64,000 nt of DNA, taken from positions 248,001 through 312,000 of the forward strand of contig NZ_JANUDX010000003.1 in assembly GCF_024810105.1 (NCBI RefSeq). Reading direction: 5' to 3'. Position 1 is the stretch's first letter. Every line of letters starts with the position of its first letter. Below the pieces are notes generated by a model. The model did no database searches. It worked only from the letters and a program-made list of their open reading frames with translations, and was not told the DNA's origin. Positions 18,292-27,476 of this stretch are shown one piece after another. Origin of the DNA: Stenotrophomonas sp. BIGb0135. GTDB lineage: Bacteria; Pseudomonadota; Gammaproteobacteria; Xanthomonadales; Xanthomonadaceae. The translations under genes and the position numbers were made by a program.

Positions 18292-20097
18292 TTACTTGTC
18301 CATCTGCAGCACGGCCAGGAAGGCTTCCTGCGGGATTTCCACGCGGCCGACCTGCTTCATGCGCTTCTTGCCTTCCTTCTGCTTCTCCAACAGCTTCTTC
18401 TTGCGCGAAACGTCGCCACCATAGCACTTGGCCAGCACGTTCTTGCGCATGGCCTTGACCGTGGTGCGGGAGATGATCTGCGAGCCGACGGCGGCCTGGA
18501 TCGCCACGTCGAACTGCTGGCGCGGGATCAGTTCCTTCATCTTCTCGCACAGCTCGCGGCCGCGGCGGTCGGCATGGCTGCGGTGCACGATCAGCGACAG
18601 TGCGTCGACCTTGTCGCCATTGATCAGCACGTCCACGCGGACGAACGGGCCGGCATCGAAGCGCACGAAGTGGTAATCCAGCGAGGCGTAGCCCCGGCTG
18701 ACCGACTTGAGCTTGTCGAAGAAGTCCAGCACCACCTCGGCCATCGGCAGCTCATAGCTGATCTGCACCTGGCTGCCCAGGTAGTTGATGCCGATCTGGC
18801 TGCCGCGCTTCTCTTCGCACAGCTTGATGATGTTGCCGATGTACTCCTCGGGGGTGAGCACGTTGGCACGGATGATCGGCTCGCGGATCTCCTGCACATG
18901 GTTCACCGGCGGCAGCTTGGCCGGGTTGTCCATGTTGATGATCGTGCCGTCGGTCTTGAGCACCTCGTAGACCACGGTCGGCGCGGTGCTGATCAGGTCC
19001 AGGTTGTACTCGCGCTCCAGGCGCTCCTGCACGATTTCCATGTGCAGCATGCCCAGGAAGCCGCAACGGAAGCCGAAGCCCATCGCCTCGGAGCTTTCCG
19101 GCTCGAAGCGCAGCGCCGCGTCGTTCAGGCGCAGCTTGTCCAGCGCCTCGCGCAGATCCGGGTAGTCCTCGGCGTCGACCGGGAACAGGCCGGCGAACAC
19201 GCGCGGCTGCATTTCCTGGAAGCCCGGCAGCGGCTTGGCGGCCGGGTCGGCGGCCAGGGTCAGGGTGTCGCCCACCGGCGCGCCATGCACGTCCTTGATG
19301 CTGGCCGTGACCCAGCCCACTTCACCGGCACGCAGCGCCGGCAGCACCTTGCGCTTGGGGGTGAACACGCCGACGTTGTCGACCTGGTGGGTGCGGCCGG
19401 TGGACATCACCTGCAGCTTGTCGCCGGCCTTGATCTGGCCCTGCATCACGCGCACCAGCGAGACCACGCCCAGGTAGTTGTCGAACCACGAGTCGATGAT
19501 CAGCGCCTGCAGCTTGTCGGTATCGCGCGGCACCGGCGGCGGGATGCGATGCACGATCGCCTCCAGCACGTCGACCACGTTCAGGCCGGTCTTGGCACTG
19601 ACCGCGACCGCGTCGGTGGCGTCGATGCCGATGACAGCCTCGATCTCGGCCTTGGCCCGGTCGATGTCGGCGGTGGGCAGGTCGATCTTGTTGATCACCG
19701 GCACCACTTCCAGCCCCTGCTCGACCGCCGTGTAGCAGTTGGCGACCGACTGCGCTTCCACGCCCTGGGCCGCGTCGACCACCAGCAGCGCGCCTTCGCA
19801 GGCGGCCAGCGAGCGGCTGACTTCATAGGAGAAGTCGACGTGCCCGGGGGTGTCGATGAAGTTCAGGTGGTAGGTCTGGCCGTCTTTGGCGACATACGGC
19901 AGCGAGACCGACTGGGCCTTGATGGTGATGCCACGCTCGCGCTCGATCGGGTTGGAGTCGAGCACCTGCGCCTCCATTTCGCGGGCCTGGAGGCCGCCGC
20001 AAAGCTGGATGATGCGATCGGCCAGCGTGGACTTGCCGTGGTCGACGTGGGCGATGATGGAGAAGTTGCGGATGAACCGCATCGAATCAGAAGACAT
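18292..20097 (-). CDS. lepA: Elongation factor 4 (LepA)
   Basis: A 601-residue ribosomal translocase-like GTPase (EF4) that acts on stalled or incorrectly translocated ribosomes and affects initiation. G1 is AHVDHGKST (16-24), G3 is DTPGHVDF and G4 is NKID. The C-terminal LepA-specific domain ends with the lysine-rich [19 protein letters not shown] segment. Length equals that of most LepA proteins. An alternative start at MRFIR, six codons in, is possible because neither ATG has a strong ribosome-binding site. Confidence 0.97.
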   Translation of the reverse strand: MSSDSMRFIRNFSIIAHVDHGKSTLADRIIQLCGGLQAREMEAQVLDSNPIERERGITIKAQSVSLPYVAKDGQTYHLNFIDTPGHVDFSYEVSRSLAACEGALLVVDAAQGVEAQSVANCYTAVEQGLEVVPVINKIDLPTADIDRAKAEIEAVIGIDATDAVAVSAKTGLNVVDVLEAIVHRIPPPVPRDTDKLQALIIDSWFDNYLGVVSLVRVMQGQIKAGDKLQVMSTGRTHQVDNVGVFTPKRKVLPALRAGEVGWVTASIKDVHGAPVGDTLTLAADPAAKPLPGFQEMQPRVFAGLFPVDAEDYPDLREALDKLRLNDAALRFEPESSEAMGFGFRCGFLGMLHMEIVQERLEREYNLDLISTAPTVVYEVLKTDGTIINMDNPAKLPPVNHVQEIREPIIRANVLTPEEYIGNIIKLCEEKRGSQIGINYLGSQVQISYELPMAEVVLDFFDKLKSVSRGYASLDYHFVRFDAGPFVRVDVLINGDKVDALSLIVHRSHADRRGRELCEKMKELIPRQQFDVAIQAAVGSQIISRTTVKAMRKNVLAKCYGGDVSRKKKLLEKQKEGKKRMKQVGRVEIPQEAFLAVLQMDK

Positions 20098-20207
20098 AGG
20101 TGGCGGCGGCGCGTCGCGTCGTCAGGATGACTGCGGATTATCGCATGGCCGGCCCGATCCCGCGTGGGCCCGGCAGCGATTGTCGCCAACGCCCCCCCCA
20201 GAAACGA

Positions 20208-20231
20208 CCGGGCCCGCCGAAGCGGGCCCGG
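20208..20231. terminator. Strong hairpin between mucD and lepA
   Basis: A perfect ten-base-pair stem (ccgggcccgc / gcgggcccgg) with a CGAA loop lies 20 bases after the mucD stop. On the minus strand it is followed only by a short, interrupted T stretch (gtcgtttct). It may act as a weak or Rho-assisted terminator, or as an mRNA-stabilising end, rather than a full block before lepA. Confidence 0.55.
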
Positions 20232-20250
20232 AAACACAGGCGGGGCGGGC

Positions 20251-21777
20251 TTACTGCCCGGCCTTGACCGCCACGAAGGCGCTGTTGCCGTTGGCACGGA
20301 CCAGCAACATGACCACGTCACCCTTGCTGTAACTGCCCAGCGCCTTGTTCAGCGCGGCCACGCTGCCGACCGGGGTCCGGCCGACCTGCAGCACCACCAG
20401 GCCCGGCGACAGGCCGGCGTCACGCGCGGACTGGCCGTTGACCCGGGTGATGCGGACACCCTCACCCGCCGACAGGCCCAGCTGCTGGCGCTGCGCGGCG
20501 GTCAGATCCGCCACCTCCAGCCCCAGCAGGGCGTTGGCGCCGGTTTCCGGCTTGGCCGTTTCCGCGGCCGGACGGGAGGCGCCCCGCTCGGCGTCCTCGG
20601 CGAGCTCGGTCAGGGTGGCGGTGATCTCCCGCTCCTTGCCATCGCGCAGCACGCTCAGGCGGACCTTGCTGCCCGGCGGCAGCGCGCCGATGGCCGGCGG
20701 CAGGTCACTGAAGGTAGTGATCGGGCTGCCATTGACCGAGCGGATCACGTCACCCGGCTCGATGCCGGCCTTGAGCGCCGCGCTGCCCGGGACCACTTCG
20801 TTGACCAGCGCACCGCGGCTGTCCGGCAGTCCCAGACCCTGTGCCTTGAGGCCATCGATCGGACCGACCGCTGCACCGAGCTGACCGCGGCTGACCCGGC
20901 CGGTCTTCTTGATCTGCTCCACCGCGCCCATCGCCAGGTCGATCGGGATCGCGAAGCTGATGCCCATGTAGCCGCCGGACGCAGAGAAGATCTGCGAATT
21001 GATGCCGACCACTTCGCCGCGGGTATTGAGCAGTGGACCGCCCGAATTGCCCTGGTTGATGGCCACGTCGGTCTGGATGAACGGCACGTAGCGCTGATCC
21101 GCACCACCGGTGCTGCGCCCGACCGCGCTTACCACGCCGGCGGTGACCGAGTGATCCAGGCCGAACGGCGAGCCGATCGCGACCACCCACTGCCCCGGCT
21201 TGAGCGTATTGGAATCGCCGACGCGCACGGTCGGCAGGTTCTTGCCGTCGATCTTGAGCAGGGCCACGTCGTACTGCTGGTCGCTGCCGACCACCTTGGC
21301 GGTGAACTCGCGGCGGTCGCCGAGCTTGACCTTCACTTCGCTGGCATCGGCGACCACGTGGTAGTTGGTCAGCACGTAGCCGTCGGCGGAGATGATGAAG
21401 CCCGAGCCCATGCCACGGCCCTGGATGCGCGGACTGTCGTCCTGGCCACCGGGGCCCTGCCCCGGCATCTGGAAGTCCGGGCCGAAGAAGCGCCGGAAGA
21501 ATTCGGGCATCTCATCGTCGCCCCCCGGGCCCATGCCGCGGGCCGGGCGGTTGCTGCGCACGATGGTGGTTTCGACGTTGACCACGCCGGGCCCGACCTG
21601 TTCGACCAGGTTGGTGAAGTCCGGCAGGCCGCTGACCAGCTGCGGCGCGGGGGCGCGCGGCGCGGCGGCGGGGGCCGGGGCGGCAGGAGCGGCAGGTGCC
21701 GGCGCCTGGGCGCAGGCCATCAACGGCAGGGTCAGGGCCAGCAGGGTCATGGCCTGGCTACGCATGCGGGGAGTCAT
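20251..21777 (-). CDS. mucD: Periplasmic HtrA-family serine protease (MucD/DegQ type)
   Basis: A 508-residue envelope quality-control protease. The N-terminus is a signal sequence ending in LMAC (residues 19-22), a possible lipobox. An Ala/Pro-rich stretch follows, then the trypsin-like domain with H140, D170 and S245 (GNSGGPL). Two PDZ domains start at about 305 and 415. It is the third gene after rpoE and rseA, an order shared with the pseudomonad and xanthomonad algU/rpoE-mucD clusters. Protease output is therefore likely coupled to envelope stress through sigma-E. Confidence 0.93.
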   Translation of the reverse strand: MTPRMRSQAMTLLALTLPLMACAQAPAPAAPAAPAPAAAPRAPAPQLVSGLPDFTNLVEQVGPGVVNVETTIVRSNRPARGMGPGGDDEMPEFFRRFFGPDFQMPGQGPGGQDDSPRIQGRGMGSGFIISADGYVLTNYHVVADASEVKVKLGDRREFTAKVVGSDQQYDVALLKIDGKNLPTVRVGDSNTLKPGQWVVAIGSPFGLDHSVTAGVVSAVGRSTGGADQRYVPFIQTDVAINQGNSGGPLLNTRGEVVGINSQIFSASGGYMGISFAIPIDLAMGAVEQIKKTGRVSRGQLGAAVGPIDGLKAQGLGLPDSRGALVNEVVPGSAALKAGIEPGDVIRSVNGSPITTFSDLPPAIGALPPGSKVRLSVLRDGKEREITATLTELAEDAERGASRPAAETAKPETGANALLGLEVADLTAAQRQQLGLSAGEGVRITRVNGQSARDAGLSPGLVVLQVGRTPVGSVAALNKALGSYSKGDVVMLLVRANGNSAFVAVKAGQ

Positions 21778-21874
21778 CGGGCGTCAGCCTCCGGATCGGG
21801 ACGTGGGAAAAGCGGGGCCGTTCCGGCCAGGTGGCCGGACACGGGGGAGCGGGAACGGGGCGCGACGGCAGGAC

Positions 21875-22789
21875 TCAGTCGCGATGCCGGCGCGGCGCGG
21901 GGGCGGCCGGGTCGACCTCCTGCAGGCGCGGCTCGAACGGGTAGAACGCGGCCTGCGGCTCCTGCGTGGAGAAACTCGCATTGAGCGCCCCACCGGCGGC
22001 CGGGGCCAGGGTCGAGCGCGGCCACGGCTTGGCCTGCAGGCTGGCGACGTCGCCGAACGGCAGCTGGCGGGCCGTGGCCGTAGCGACCGGAAGGCCGGGC
22101 GCCAGCGGCGTCTGGCTGGCCAGTGCGCGTTGCGGCTCGGCGCTCCGCTCGGCGGCACTGCGCGCGGCCTGCTGGGTGCGCGTGGCGCTGGCGCGACGGA
22201 CCGCGGCCACCTCCTGGCGGCGGCCAGCCGCGGCGACTGCCGCCGCCGGCACCGCGGCCACCGCCACGGCGGACTGCACCGGCGCAGGCGGCGATGCCGG
22301 GGCCGGGGTCGGCGCCGGGGTCGGCCGTTCCGCCTGGCTGGCGATGACGGTGGTGGCCGCCGGTTGCAGCGGGGTCGGCGCCGGCAACTGCTCGCGGGTC
22401 ATGAACATCGCCACTGCCGCCACCGATGCGGCCAGGGCGGCGCCACCGCCCCACCGCCGCCAACCACTGCGGCGGACCTCGCTGCGGCGTTCGGCATCGG
22501 GGCTGACGCGCTGCGGAAGCGGCTCCTCGGCCACGGCCAGGCGCACACGCCCGGCAAAGTCCAGCGGTGCCGGCGCGCAGGCCTGGCCGCGCAGCACGTC
22601 GCCCAGCAGCTGCCAGCGCTCGTGGCAGCCGGCCAGGGCATCGTCGTGCTCGAGCCGGCGCAGCATGAAGCGCGCCTCGTCGGCCGACAGCTCGCCGTCG
22701 ATCAAGGCCGACAGCTGCTGTCGGTTATGGGCATCAAGTTTGTCCGGCGCGGTGCCGGTGGATCCAGGGGTAGGCATGTGTTGGCTCAT
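21875..22789 (-). CDS. rseA: Anti-sigma-E factor RseA
   Basis: A 304-residue inner-membrane anti-sigma factor that holds RpoE inactive until degraded under envelope stress. The N-terminal sigma-binding domain contains QLSALIDGELSADEARFML (about 24-42). A single transmembrane segment, GGGAALAASVAAVAMFM, lies near residue 125. The periplasmic part is long and Ala/Pro-rich with little conservation, longer than the E. coli protein. ATG 22789 overlaps the rpoE stop (ATGA). No separate rseB is present; mucD follows directly. Confidence 0.88.
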   Translation of the reverse strand: MSQHMPTPGSTGTAPDKLDAHNRQQLSALIDGELSADEARFMLRRLEHDDALAGCHERWQLLGDVLRGQACAPAPLDFAGRVRLAVAEEPLPQRVSPDAERRSEVRRSGWRRWGGGAALAASVAAVAMFMTREQLPAPTPLQPAATTVIASQAERPTPAPTPAPASPPAPVQSAVAVAAVPAAAVAAAGRRQEVAAVRRASATRTQQAARSAAERSAEPQRALASQTPLAPGLPVATATARQLPFGDVASLQAKPWPRSTLAPAAGGALNASFSTQEPQAAFYPFEPRLQEVDPAAPAPRRHRD

Positions 22790-23406
22790 ACGCGGCTCTT
22801 CTCGCGGGTGGCACTGCCGATGTCCAGCAGTGGCCGAAGTTCGGTGTCGATCGCCTCGCGCGCCCGGAAGATCCGCGAGCGCACGGTGCCGATCGGGCAC
22901 CCCATCTTCTGCGCGATCTCGTCATAGCTCAGCCCATCCACCTCGCGCAGGGTGATGGCCGATCGCAGTTCTTCCGGCAGCGCCGAGACGGCCTTCATCA
23001 CCGTCTGTTCCAGCTCCTGGCGCATCAACTCGCGTTCCGGCGTGTCGGTGTCGCGCAGGCGGGTACCGCTGTCGAACTGCTCGGCGTCCCCGATGTCGAT
23101 GTCATCGGTGGGCGGGCGGCGGTTATGGGCGGCGAGATGGTTCTTGGCAGTGTTCACGGCAATCCGGTGCAACCAGGTATAGAACTGGGCATCGCCACGG
23201 AAACTTCCGATCGCGCGATACGCGCGGACGAACGTGTCCTGGGCGACGTCCTGACATTCACTCCAGTCGGCGATGTAGCGCCCGATCAGTGCCACGATCC
23301 GATGCTGGTACTTGCGCACCAGGACATCGAACGCCGCACTCTCGCCGCGCTGCACGCGCCGGACCAGCTCCAGGTCCAGCTCCTGTGGTGTTTCAACCTC
23401 GGCCAT
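22786..23406 (-). CDS. rpoE: Extracytoplasmic function sigma factor RpoE (AlgU type)
   Basis: A 206-residue ECF sigma factor directing transcription of envelope-stress genes. Region 2 carries DVAQDTFVRAYRAIGSFRGDAQFYTWLHRIA split across residues 57-87, and region 4 carries the helix-turn-helix around LSYDEIAQKMGCPIGTVRSRIFRAR. MAEVETPQELD is taken as the start. A sigma-E-type promoter upstream indicates autoregulation. It heads the rpoE-rseA-mucD operon. Confidence 0.95.
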   Translation of the reverse strand: MAEVETPQELDLELVRRVQRGESAAFDVLVRKYQHRIVALIGRYIADWSECQDVAQDTFVRAYRAIGSFRGDAQFYTWLHRIAVNTAKNHLAAHNRRPPTDDIDIGDAEQFDSGTRLRDTDTPERELMRQELEQTVMKAVSALPEELRSAITLREVDGLSYDEIAQKMGCPIGTVRSRIFRAREAIDTELRPLLDIGSATREKSRV

Positions 23407-23446
23407 GTGGGGCCGCACTCCTGTCAGCCCGACCGACGTCGAGCAA

Positions 23447-23474
23447 TGAGACTGCCAATCCCGGGAAAAGTTCA
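23447..23474 (-). promoter_or_regulatory. Sigma-E-type promoter of rpoE
   Basis: On the minus strand, TGAACTT (23474-23468) and GTCTCA (23452-23447) are separated by exactly 15 bases. The consensus known for E. coli sigma-E is GGAACTT, a spacer of 15-16, then GTCTAA. The -10 ends about 40 bases upstream of the rpoE start codon. This fits the positive autoregulation known for RpoE/AlgU operons. Confidence 0.75.
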
Positions 23475-23643
23475 GCGACCGATCACACGACGCCGCACCA
23501 GCTTTTAACCACCGTTCCGTTAAGGTTCCCGTTCACGGCAATGATCCGGGCCTGCCCTTCCCCAGCTATAGGGATTTGACGGGGAGGAAACAACCTCTGG
23601 ATCATAGCCCCCTTCTCCATACACAACCGGATGGAACGTCCCC

Positions 23644-25707
23644 ATGCTTTCAGGCTTCGATGGGCTCCGCTTCGCACATTGGCACCCGCAGATCCGTGAT
23701 GATGGTGTCGTGGTGCTCAGCCTCGACCGCCAGGACAGCAGCGTCAACGCCATGTCCCAGGACGTGTTGCTGGAACTGGGTGACCTGATCGAACGGATCG
23801 GCATGGACCCGCCCAAGGCGGTGGTGATCCAGTCGATCAAGCCGGCCGGGTTCATCGCCGGTGCCGACCTGAAGGAGTTCCAGGAATTCGACCGCCGCGG
23901 CACCGTCAACGACGCCATCCGCCGCGGCCAGAGCACGTACCAGAAGCTGGCCGAACTGCCCTGCCCGACCGTGGCGGCCATCCACGGCCACTGCCTGGGC
24001 GGCGGCACCGAACTGGCCCTGGCCTGCCGCTACCGGGTGGCCTCCAATGACGCTTCCACCCGCATCGGCCTGCCTGAAACCCAGCTCGGCATCTTCCCCG
24101 GCTGGGGCGGCAGCTCGCGCCTGCCGCAGCTGGTGGGCGCTCCGGCGGCGATGGACATGATGCTGACCGGCCGCACCCTGTCGGCATCGGCCGCGCGCGG
24201 CATCGGCCTGGTCGACAAGGTCGTCGCCCCGGCGGTACTGCTGGATACGGCGGTGGCCCTGGCGCTGACCGGGACCACCCGCCCGTTCAAGCAGCGCGCG
24301 ACCGCCTGGGCAACCAACACCTGGCTGGCGCGCAGGCTGCTGGCGCCGCAGATGGCCAAGCAGGTCGCGCGCAAGGCGAAGAAGGACCACTACCCGGCGC
24401 CGTACGCGCTGATCAACACCTGGGCACGCACGGGGGGCAGCCCGATCCAGGTGCGCCTGGACGCCGAGCGCCGCGCGGTGGTGAAGCTGGCCAGCACGCC
24501 CACCGCACGCAACCTGATCCGGATCTTCTTCCTCACCGAACGCCTCAAGGCACTCGGTGGCAAGGACCACGGCATCCGCCACGTTCACGTGGTCGGTGCC
24601 GGCGTGATGGGCGGCGACATCGCCGCGTGGTCGGCCTTCAAGGGCTTCAACGTGACCCTGCAGGACCGCGAGCAGCGCTTCATCGATCCGGCGATGGAAC
24701 GTGCGCAGGCGCTGTTTGCCAAGAAGGTGAAGGACGACAGCAAGCGCCCGGCCGTGGCCGCCCGGCTCAAGGCCGACCTGGCCGGCGAAGGCGTGGCCCT
24801 GGCCGACCTGGTGATCGAGGCGATCATCGAGGATCCGCAGGCCAAGCGGTCGCTGTACCAGACGCTGGAGCCGAAGATGAAGGCCGACGCGCTGCTGACC
24901 ACCAATACCTCCTCGATCCCGCTGATCGAACTGCGCGACCACATCGAGCGCCCGGCGCAGTTTGCCGGCCTGCACTACTTCAATCCGGTCGCGCAGATGC
25001 CGCTGGTGGAGATCATCCATCACGACGGGATGGCGCCGGAAACAGAGCGCCGCCTGGCCGCGTTCTGCAAGGCACTGGGCAAGTTCCCGGTGCCGGTGGC
25101 GGGTACCCCGGGCTTCCTGGTCAACCGCGTGCTGTTCCCGTACATGCTGGAAGCGGCCACCGCGTACGCCGAGGGCATTCCCGGTCCGGTCATCGACAAG
25201 GCGGCAGTGAAGTTCGGCATGCCGATGGGCCCGATCGAGCTGCTCGACACCGTCGGCCTGGACGTGGCCGCGGGCGTGGGCAAGGAACTGGCCCCCTTCC
25301 TGGGGCTGCAGATTCCGGCTGCGCTGCAGACTGTCGAGCAGGGCAAGCGCGGGAAGAAGGATGGCCAGGGCATCTATAAGTGGGAAAACGGGCGCGCGCA
25401 GAAGCCCGACGTGCCGGCCAACTACCAGGCCCCCGCCGACCTGGAAGACCGGCTGATCCTGCCGCTGCTCAACGAAGCGGTGGCGTGCCTGCATGACGGG
25501 GTGGTCGCCGATGCCGACCTGCTGGATGCCGGCGTGATCTTCGGTACCGGTTTCGCGCCGTTCCGCGGCGGTCCGATCCAGTACATCCGCGCCACCGGCG
25601 CCGATGCGCTGGTGGAGCGTTTGAAGGTGCTGCAGCAGCGTCACGGCGATCGCTTCGCCCCGCGCCCGGGCTGGGACGATGCCGTGTTGCGCGAGCCGGC
25701 GGTCTGA
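23644..25707 (+). CDS. Bifunctional enoyl-CoA hydratase / 3-hydroxyacyl-CoA dehydrogenase (FadB/FadJ-like)
   Basis: A 687-residue fatty-acid beta-oxidation enzyme. The crotonase domain (about 20-200) has the oxyanion-hole segment HGHCLGGGTELALACRYR and the catalytic region LPETQLGIFPGWGG. The NAD-binding dehydrogenase domain starts near residue 314 with VVGAGVMGGDIA. The catalytic His lies in LHYFNPVAQMPLVEI, and two C-terminal dehydrogenase domains follow. It is shorter than E. coli FadB (729 residues). No thiolase gene follows, so its beta-subunit partner must be elsewhere. It is monocistronic with its own terminator and diverges from rpoE. Confidence 0.9.
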   Translation: MLSGFDGLRFAHWHPQIRDDGVVVLSLDRQDSSVNAMSQDVLLELGDLIERIGMDPPKAVVIQSIKPAGFIAGADLKEFQEFDRRGTVNDAIRRGQSTYQKLAELPCPTVAAIHGHCLGGGTELALACRYRVASNDASTRIGLPETQLGIFPGWGGSSRLPQLVGAPAAMDMMLTGRTLSASAARGIGLVDKVVAPAVLLDTAVALALTGTTRPFKQRATAWATNTWLARRLLAPQMAKQVARKAKKDHYPAPYALINTWARTGGSPIQVRLDAERRAVVKLASTPTARNLIRIFFLTERLKALGGKDHGIRHVHVVGAGVMGGDIAAWSAFKGFNVTLQDREQRFIDPAMERAQALFAKKVKDDSKRPAVAARLKADLAGEGVALADLVIEAIIEDPQAKRSLYQTLEPKMKADALLTTNTSSIPLIELRDHIERPAQFAGLHYFNPVAQMPLVEIIHHDGMAPETERRLAAFCKALGKFPVPVAGTPGFLVNRVLFPYMLEAATAYAEGIPGPVIDKAAVKFGMPMGPIELLDTVGLDVAAGVGKELAPFLGLQIPAALQTVEQGKRGKKDGQGIYKWENGRAQKPDVPANYQAPADLEDRLILPLLNEAVACLHDGVVADADLLDAGVIFGTGFAPFRGGPIQYIRATGADALVERLKVLQQRHGDRFAPRPGWDDAVLREPAV

Positions 25708-25735
25708 GTTTCCTGCCGACAACGATGCACTGACG

Positions 25736-25762
25736 ACGCCACCGAAAGGTGGCGTTGTTTTT
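25736..25762 (+). terminator. Terminator after the FadB-like gene
   Basis: The stem acgccacc / ggtggcgt closes a GAAA tetraloop and is followed by TGTTTTT, about 30 bases after the stop codon. Confidence 0.8.
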
Positions 25763-26345
25763 GGTTCTTCTCCCACTGGCGGGCGCGTCTTGTTCCAACC
25801 GTAAGAGAGGCCGCGCGGCGATGTGCGCGTTGTCGGTTGTTCCAGGCGTAGTGGGATTCTGGTGGCGTCTGCGCTCGGGTCTGCCGCGAGCGTCGGGGCC
25901 CCGTAGCAGCCGGTAGGCCCTTGGCGCAAATGTCCCCCGGCCGCGGGGTGGCCTTCTGCCTTGCTTTTGGTTCTTCTCCCACCTGAGGGAAGCGTCTTGT
26001 TGCAAGGGCGTTCGCAGAGTCGGCACGACGCGCGGGTGGACGAGCAGTGCCGGGCTCTGTCTTCGCTCGGGTCTGTCGCGAGCGTGAGGGGCCCCGTAGC
26101 AGCCGGTAGGCCCCTGGCGTAGTGTCCCCCGGCCGCGTAGCGACCTCCTCCTTTATTTTGCCCAGGGGCCTACCGGCTGCTACGGGGCTCGGCTTGCGGT
26201 ACCGGTGAGGAGCGAGGCTTCTCTGACTTCTGTCGGTGGGTCGGGCGCTGGAGGCGAAATAAAGGAGGAAGGGCCGGCCGCAGGCCGACGCCGGGGCGTC
26301 GCTGGAAAGGGCATGGCACCCAGCGCCCGATCCACCGACAGCCGC
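25760..26345. repeat. Composite direct and nested inverted repeats, no gene
   Basis: Two direct copies of a roughly 200-base unit are present. Both contain tttggttcttctcccac (25760 and 25966) and, further on, gctcgggtctg followed by cccgtagcagccggtaggcc (units at 25873 and 26065). The last element recurs inverted at 26164-26188, so a long hairpin can form with 26089-26116. Two further inverted pairs are nested downstream: cctcctttatttt (26147-26159) with aataaaggagga (26257-26269), and 26231-26251 with 26320-26340 (20 of 21 positions pair). The remaining gene-free DNA to 26508 shows nothing I recognise. Confidence 0.8.
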
Positions 26346-26508
26346 ACCTGGAAAGAGTCAAAGCACGCTTCTGCCTGCAATGAGGAAGGCAGAGGAACCC
26401 TGCGTTTTTGGGGCGCCCAGCGCAACACCCTGTTACCCGGGTGGGGCATGCGGCGGCCCCGCCTGCGTGCCATCCTGCACCCCTGCCCACGCCAGCGAGA
26501 AAGCCCGC

Positions 26509-27372
26509 ATGACCACCATCATCGCCCCCCGCGTCCACGACATCGGCGGCCTGCAGGTGCGCCGCGCCGTGCCCACCCTGCAGGCGCGCAGCGTCGGGCC
26601 GTTCGTGTTCGTCGACCAGATGGGCCCGGCCGTCCTCGCCCCCGGCACCGGCATCGATGTCCGCCCGCACCCGCATATCGGCCTGGCCACCGTCACCTTC
26701 CTCTGGTCCGGTGCCATCGGCCACCGCGACACCCTCGGCTCGGACCAGGTGATCCGCCCCGGCGACGTCAACTGGATGACCGCCGGCCGCGGCATCGCCC
26801 ACTCCGAACGTACCCCGCCGCCGGAACGCGAACACGACCACCCCATCCACGGTATGCAGACCTGGCTGGCCCTGCCCAAAAGCGCCGAAGAAACCGACCC
26901 GGCGTTCTACCACCATGCCGCCGCCACCCTGCCCCAGCAGCGCCGCGACGGCGCCTGGCTGCGCATCATCGCCGGCCGTGCCTACGGCGAGGAATCCCCG
27001 GTGAAGGTGTTCGCCGACACCCTCAACGTGGCCATCGACCTGGACCCCGGTGCGGAAATCGATCTGGACACCGGCCACGTGGAGCGCTCGCTCTACATCC
27101 TTGAAGGCGAAGCGCAGCTGGACGGCGTGGACCTGCCTGCCCAGCACCTGATCATCCCCGAGCACAACGCGCGCGGCCGCCTGCGCGCCAAGACCCCGGT
27201 CAAGGCGATGCTGATGGGGGGCGAGCCGCTCGATGCCCCGCGCCATCTGTGGTGGAACTTCGTCTCCAGCTCGCAGGAGCGCATCGAGCAGGCCAAACAG
27301 GACTGGGACGCCGGCCGCTTCGGCACCATCCCCGGCGACGACAAGGAATTCATTCCGCTGCCCAGCTACTGA
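26509..27372 (+). CDS. Pirin family protein (first of two)
   Basis: A 287-residue bicupin of the pirin family. The N-terminal cupin carries the metal-ligand segment RPHPHIGLATVTFLW (about 55-70) and the second motif GRGIAHSER. The C-terminal cupin includes LEGEAQLDGV. Bacterial pirins are iron-binding proteins, some with quercetin dioxygenase activity and others regulatory, so the substrate here is unknown. The ATG at 26509 is taken as start because upstream sequence is repeat-derived. It precedes aqpZ by about 100 bases. Confidence 0.88.
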   Translation: MTTIIAPRVHDIGGLQVRRAVPTLQARSVGPFVFVDQMGPAVLAPGTGIDVRPHPHIGLATVTFLWSGAIGHRDTLGSDQVIRPGDVNWMTAGRGIAHSERTPPPEREHDHPIHGMQTWLALPKSAEETDPAFYHHAAATLPQQRRDGAWLRIIAGRAYGEESPVKVFADTLNVAIDLDPGAEIDLDTGHVERSLYILEGEAQLDGVDLPAQHLIIPEHNARGRLRAKTPVKAMLMGGEPLDAPRHLWWNFVSSSQERIEQAKQDWDAGRFGTIPGDDKEFIPLPSY

Positions 27373-27476
27373 GCGGACAACCGTTGGTCGGCGTCTTGAC
27401 GGCGCCTTCACCCAGATGAACCGTGATTCAGCTACGTTCTGCCTGCCCGACCCGGGCATCTCGTGGAGAACGATCG

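Noticed and set aside
17365..20130. A very long plus-strand open frame (over 900 codons) across lepB and lepA
   Set aside because: It is antisense to two well-conserved genes. Its product is a His/Gln/Val-rich low-complexity sequence typical of the shadow frame of high-G+C genes.
25469..26026. Minus-strand small proteins rich in Arg/Pro downstream of the FadB-like gene
   Set aside because: They overlap the FadB-like 3' end or the direct repeats and contain the repeat-encoded WEKNQKQ peptide. They are likely mis-annotation-prone repeat translations.
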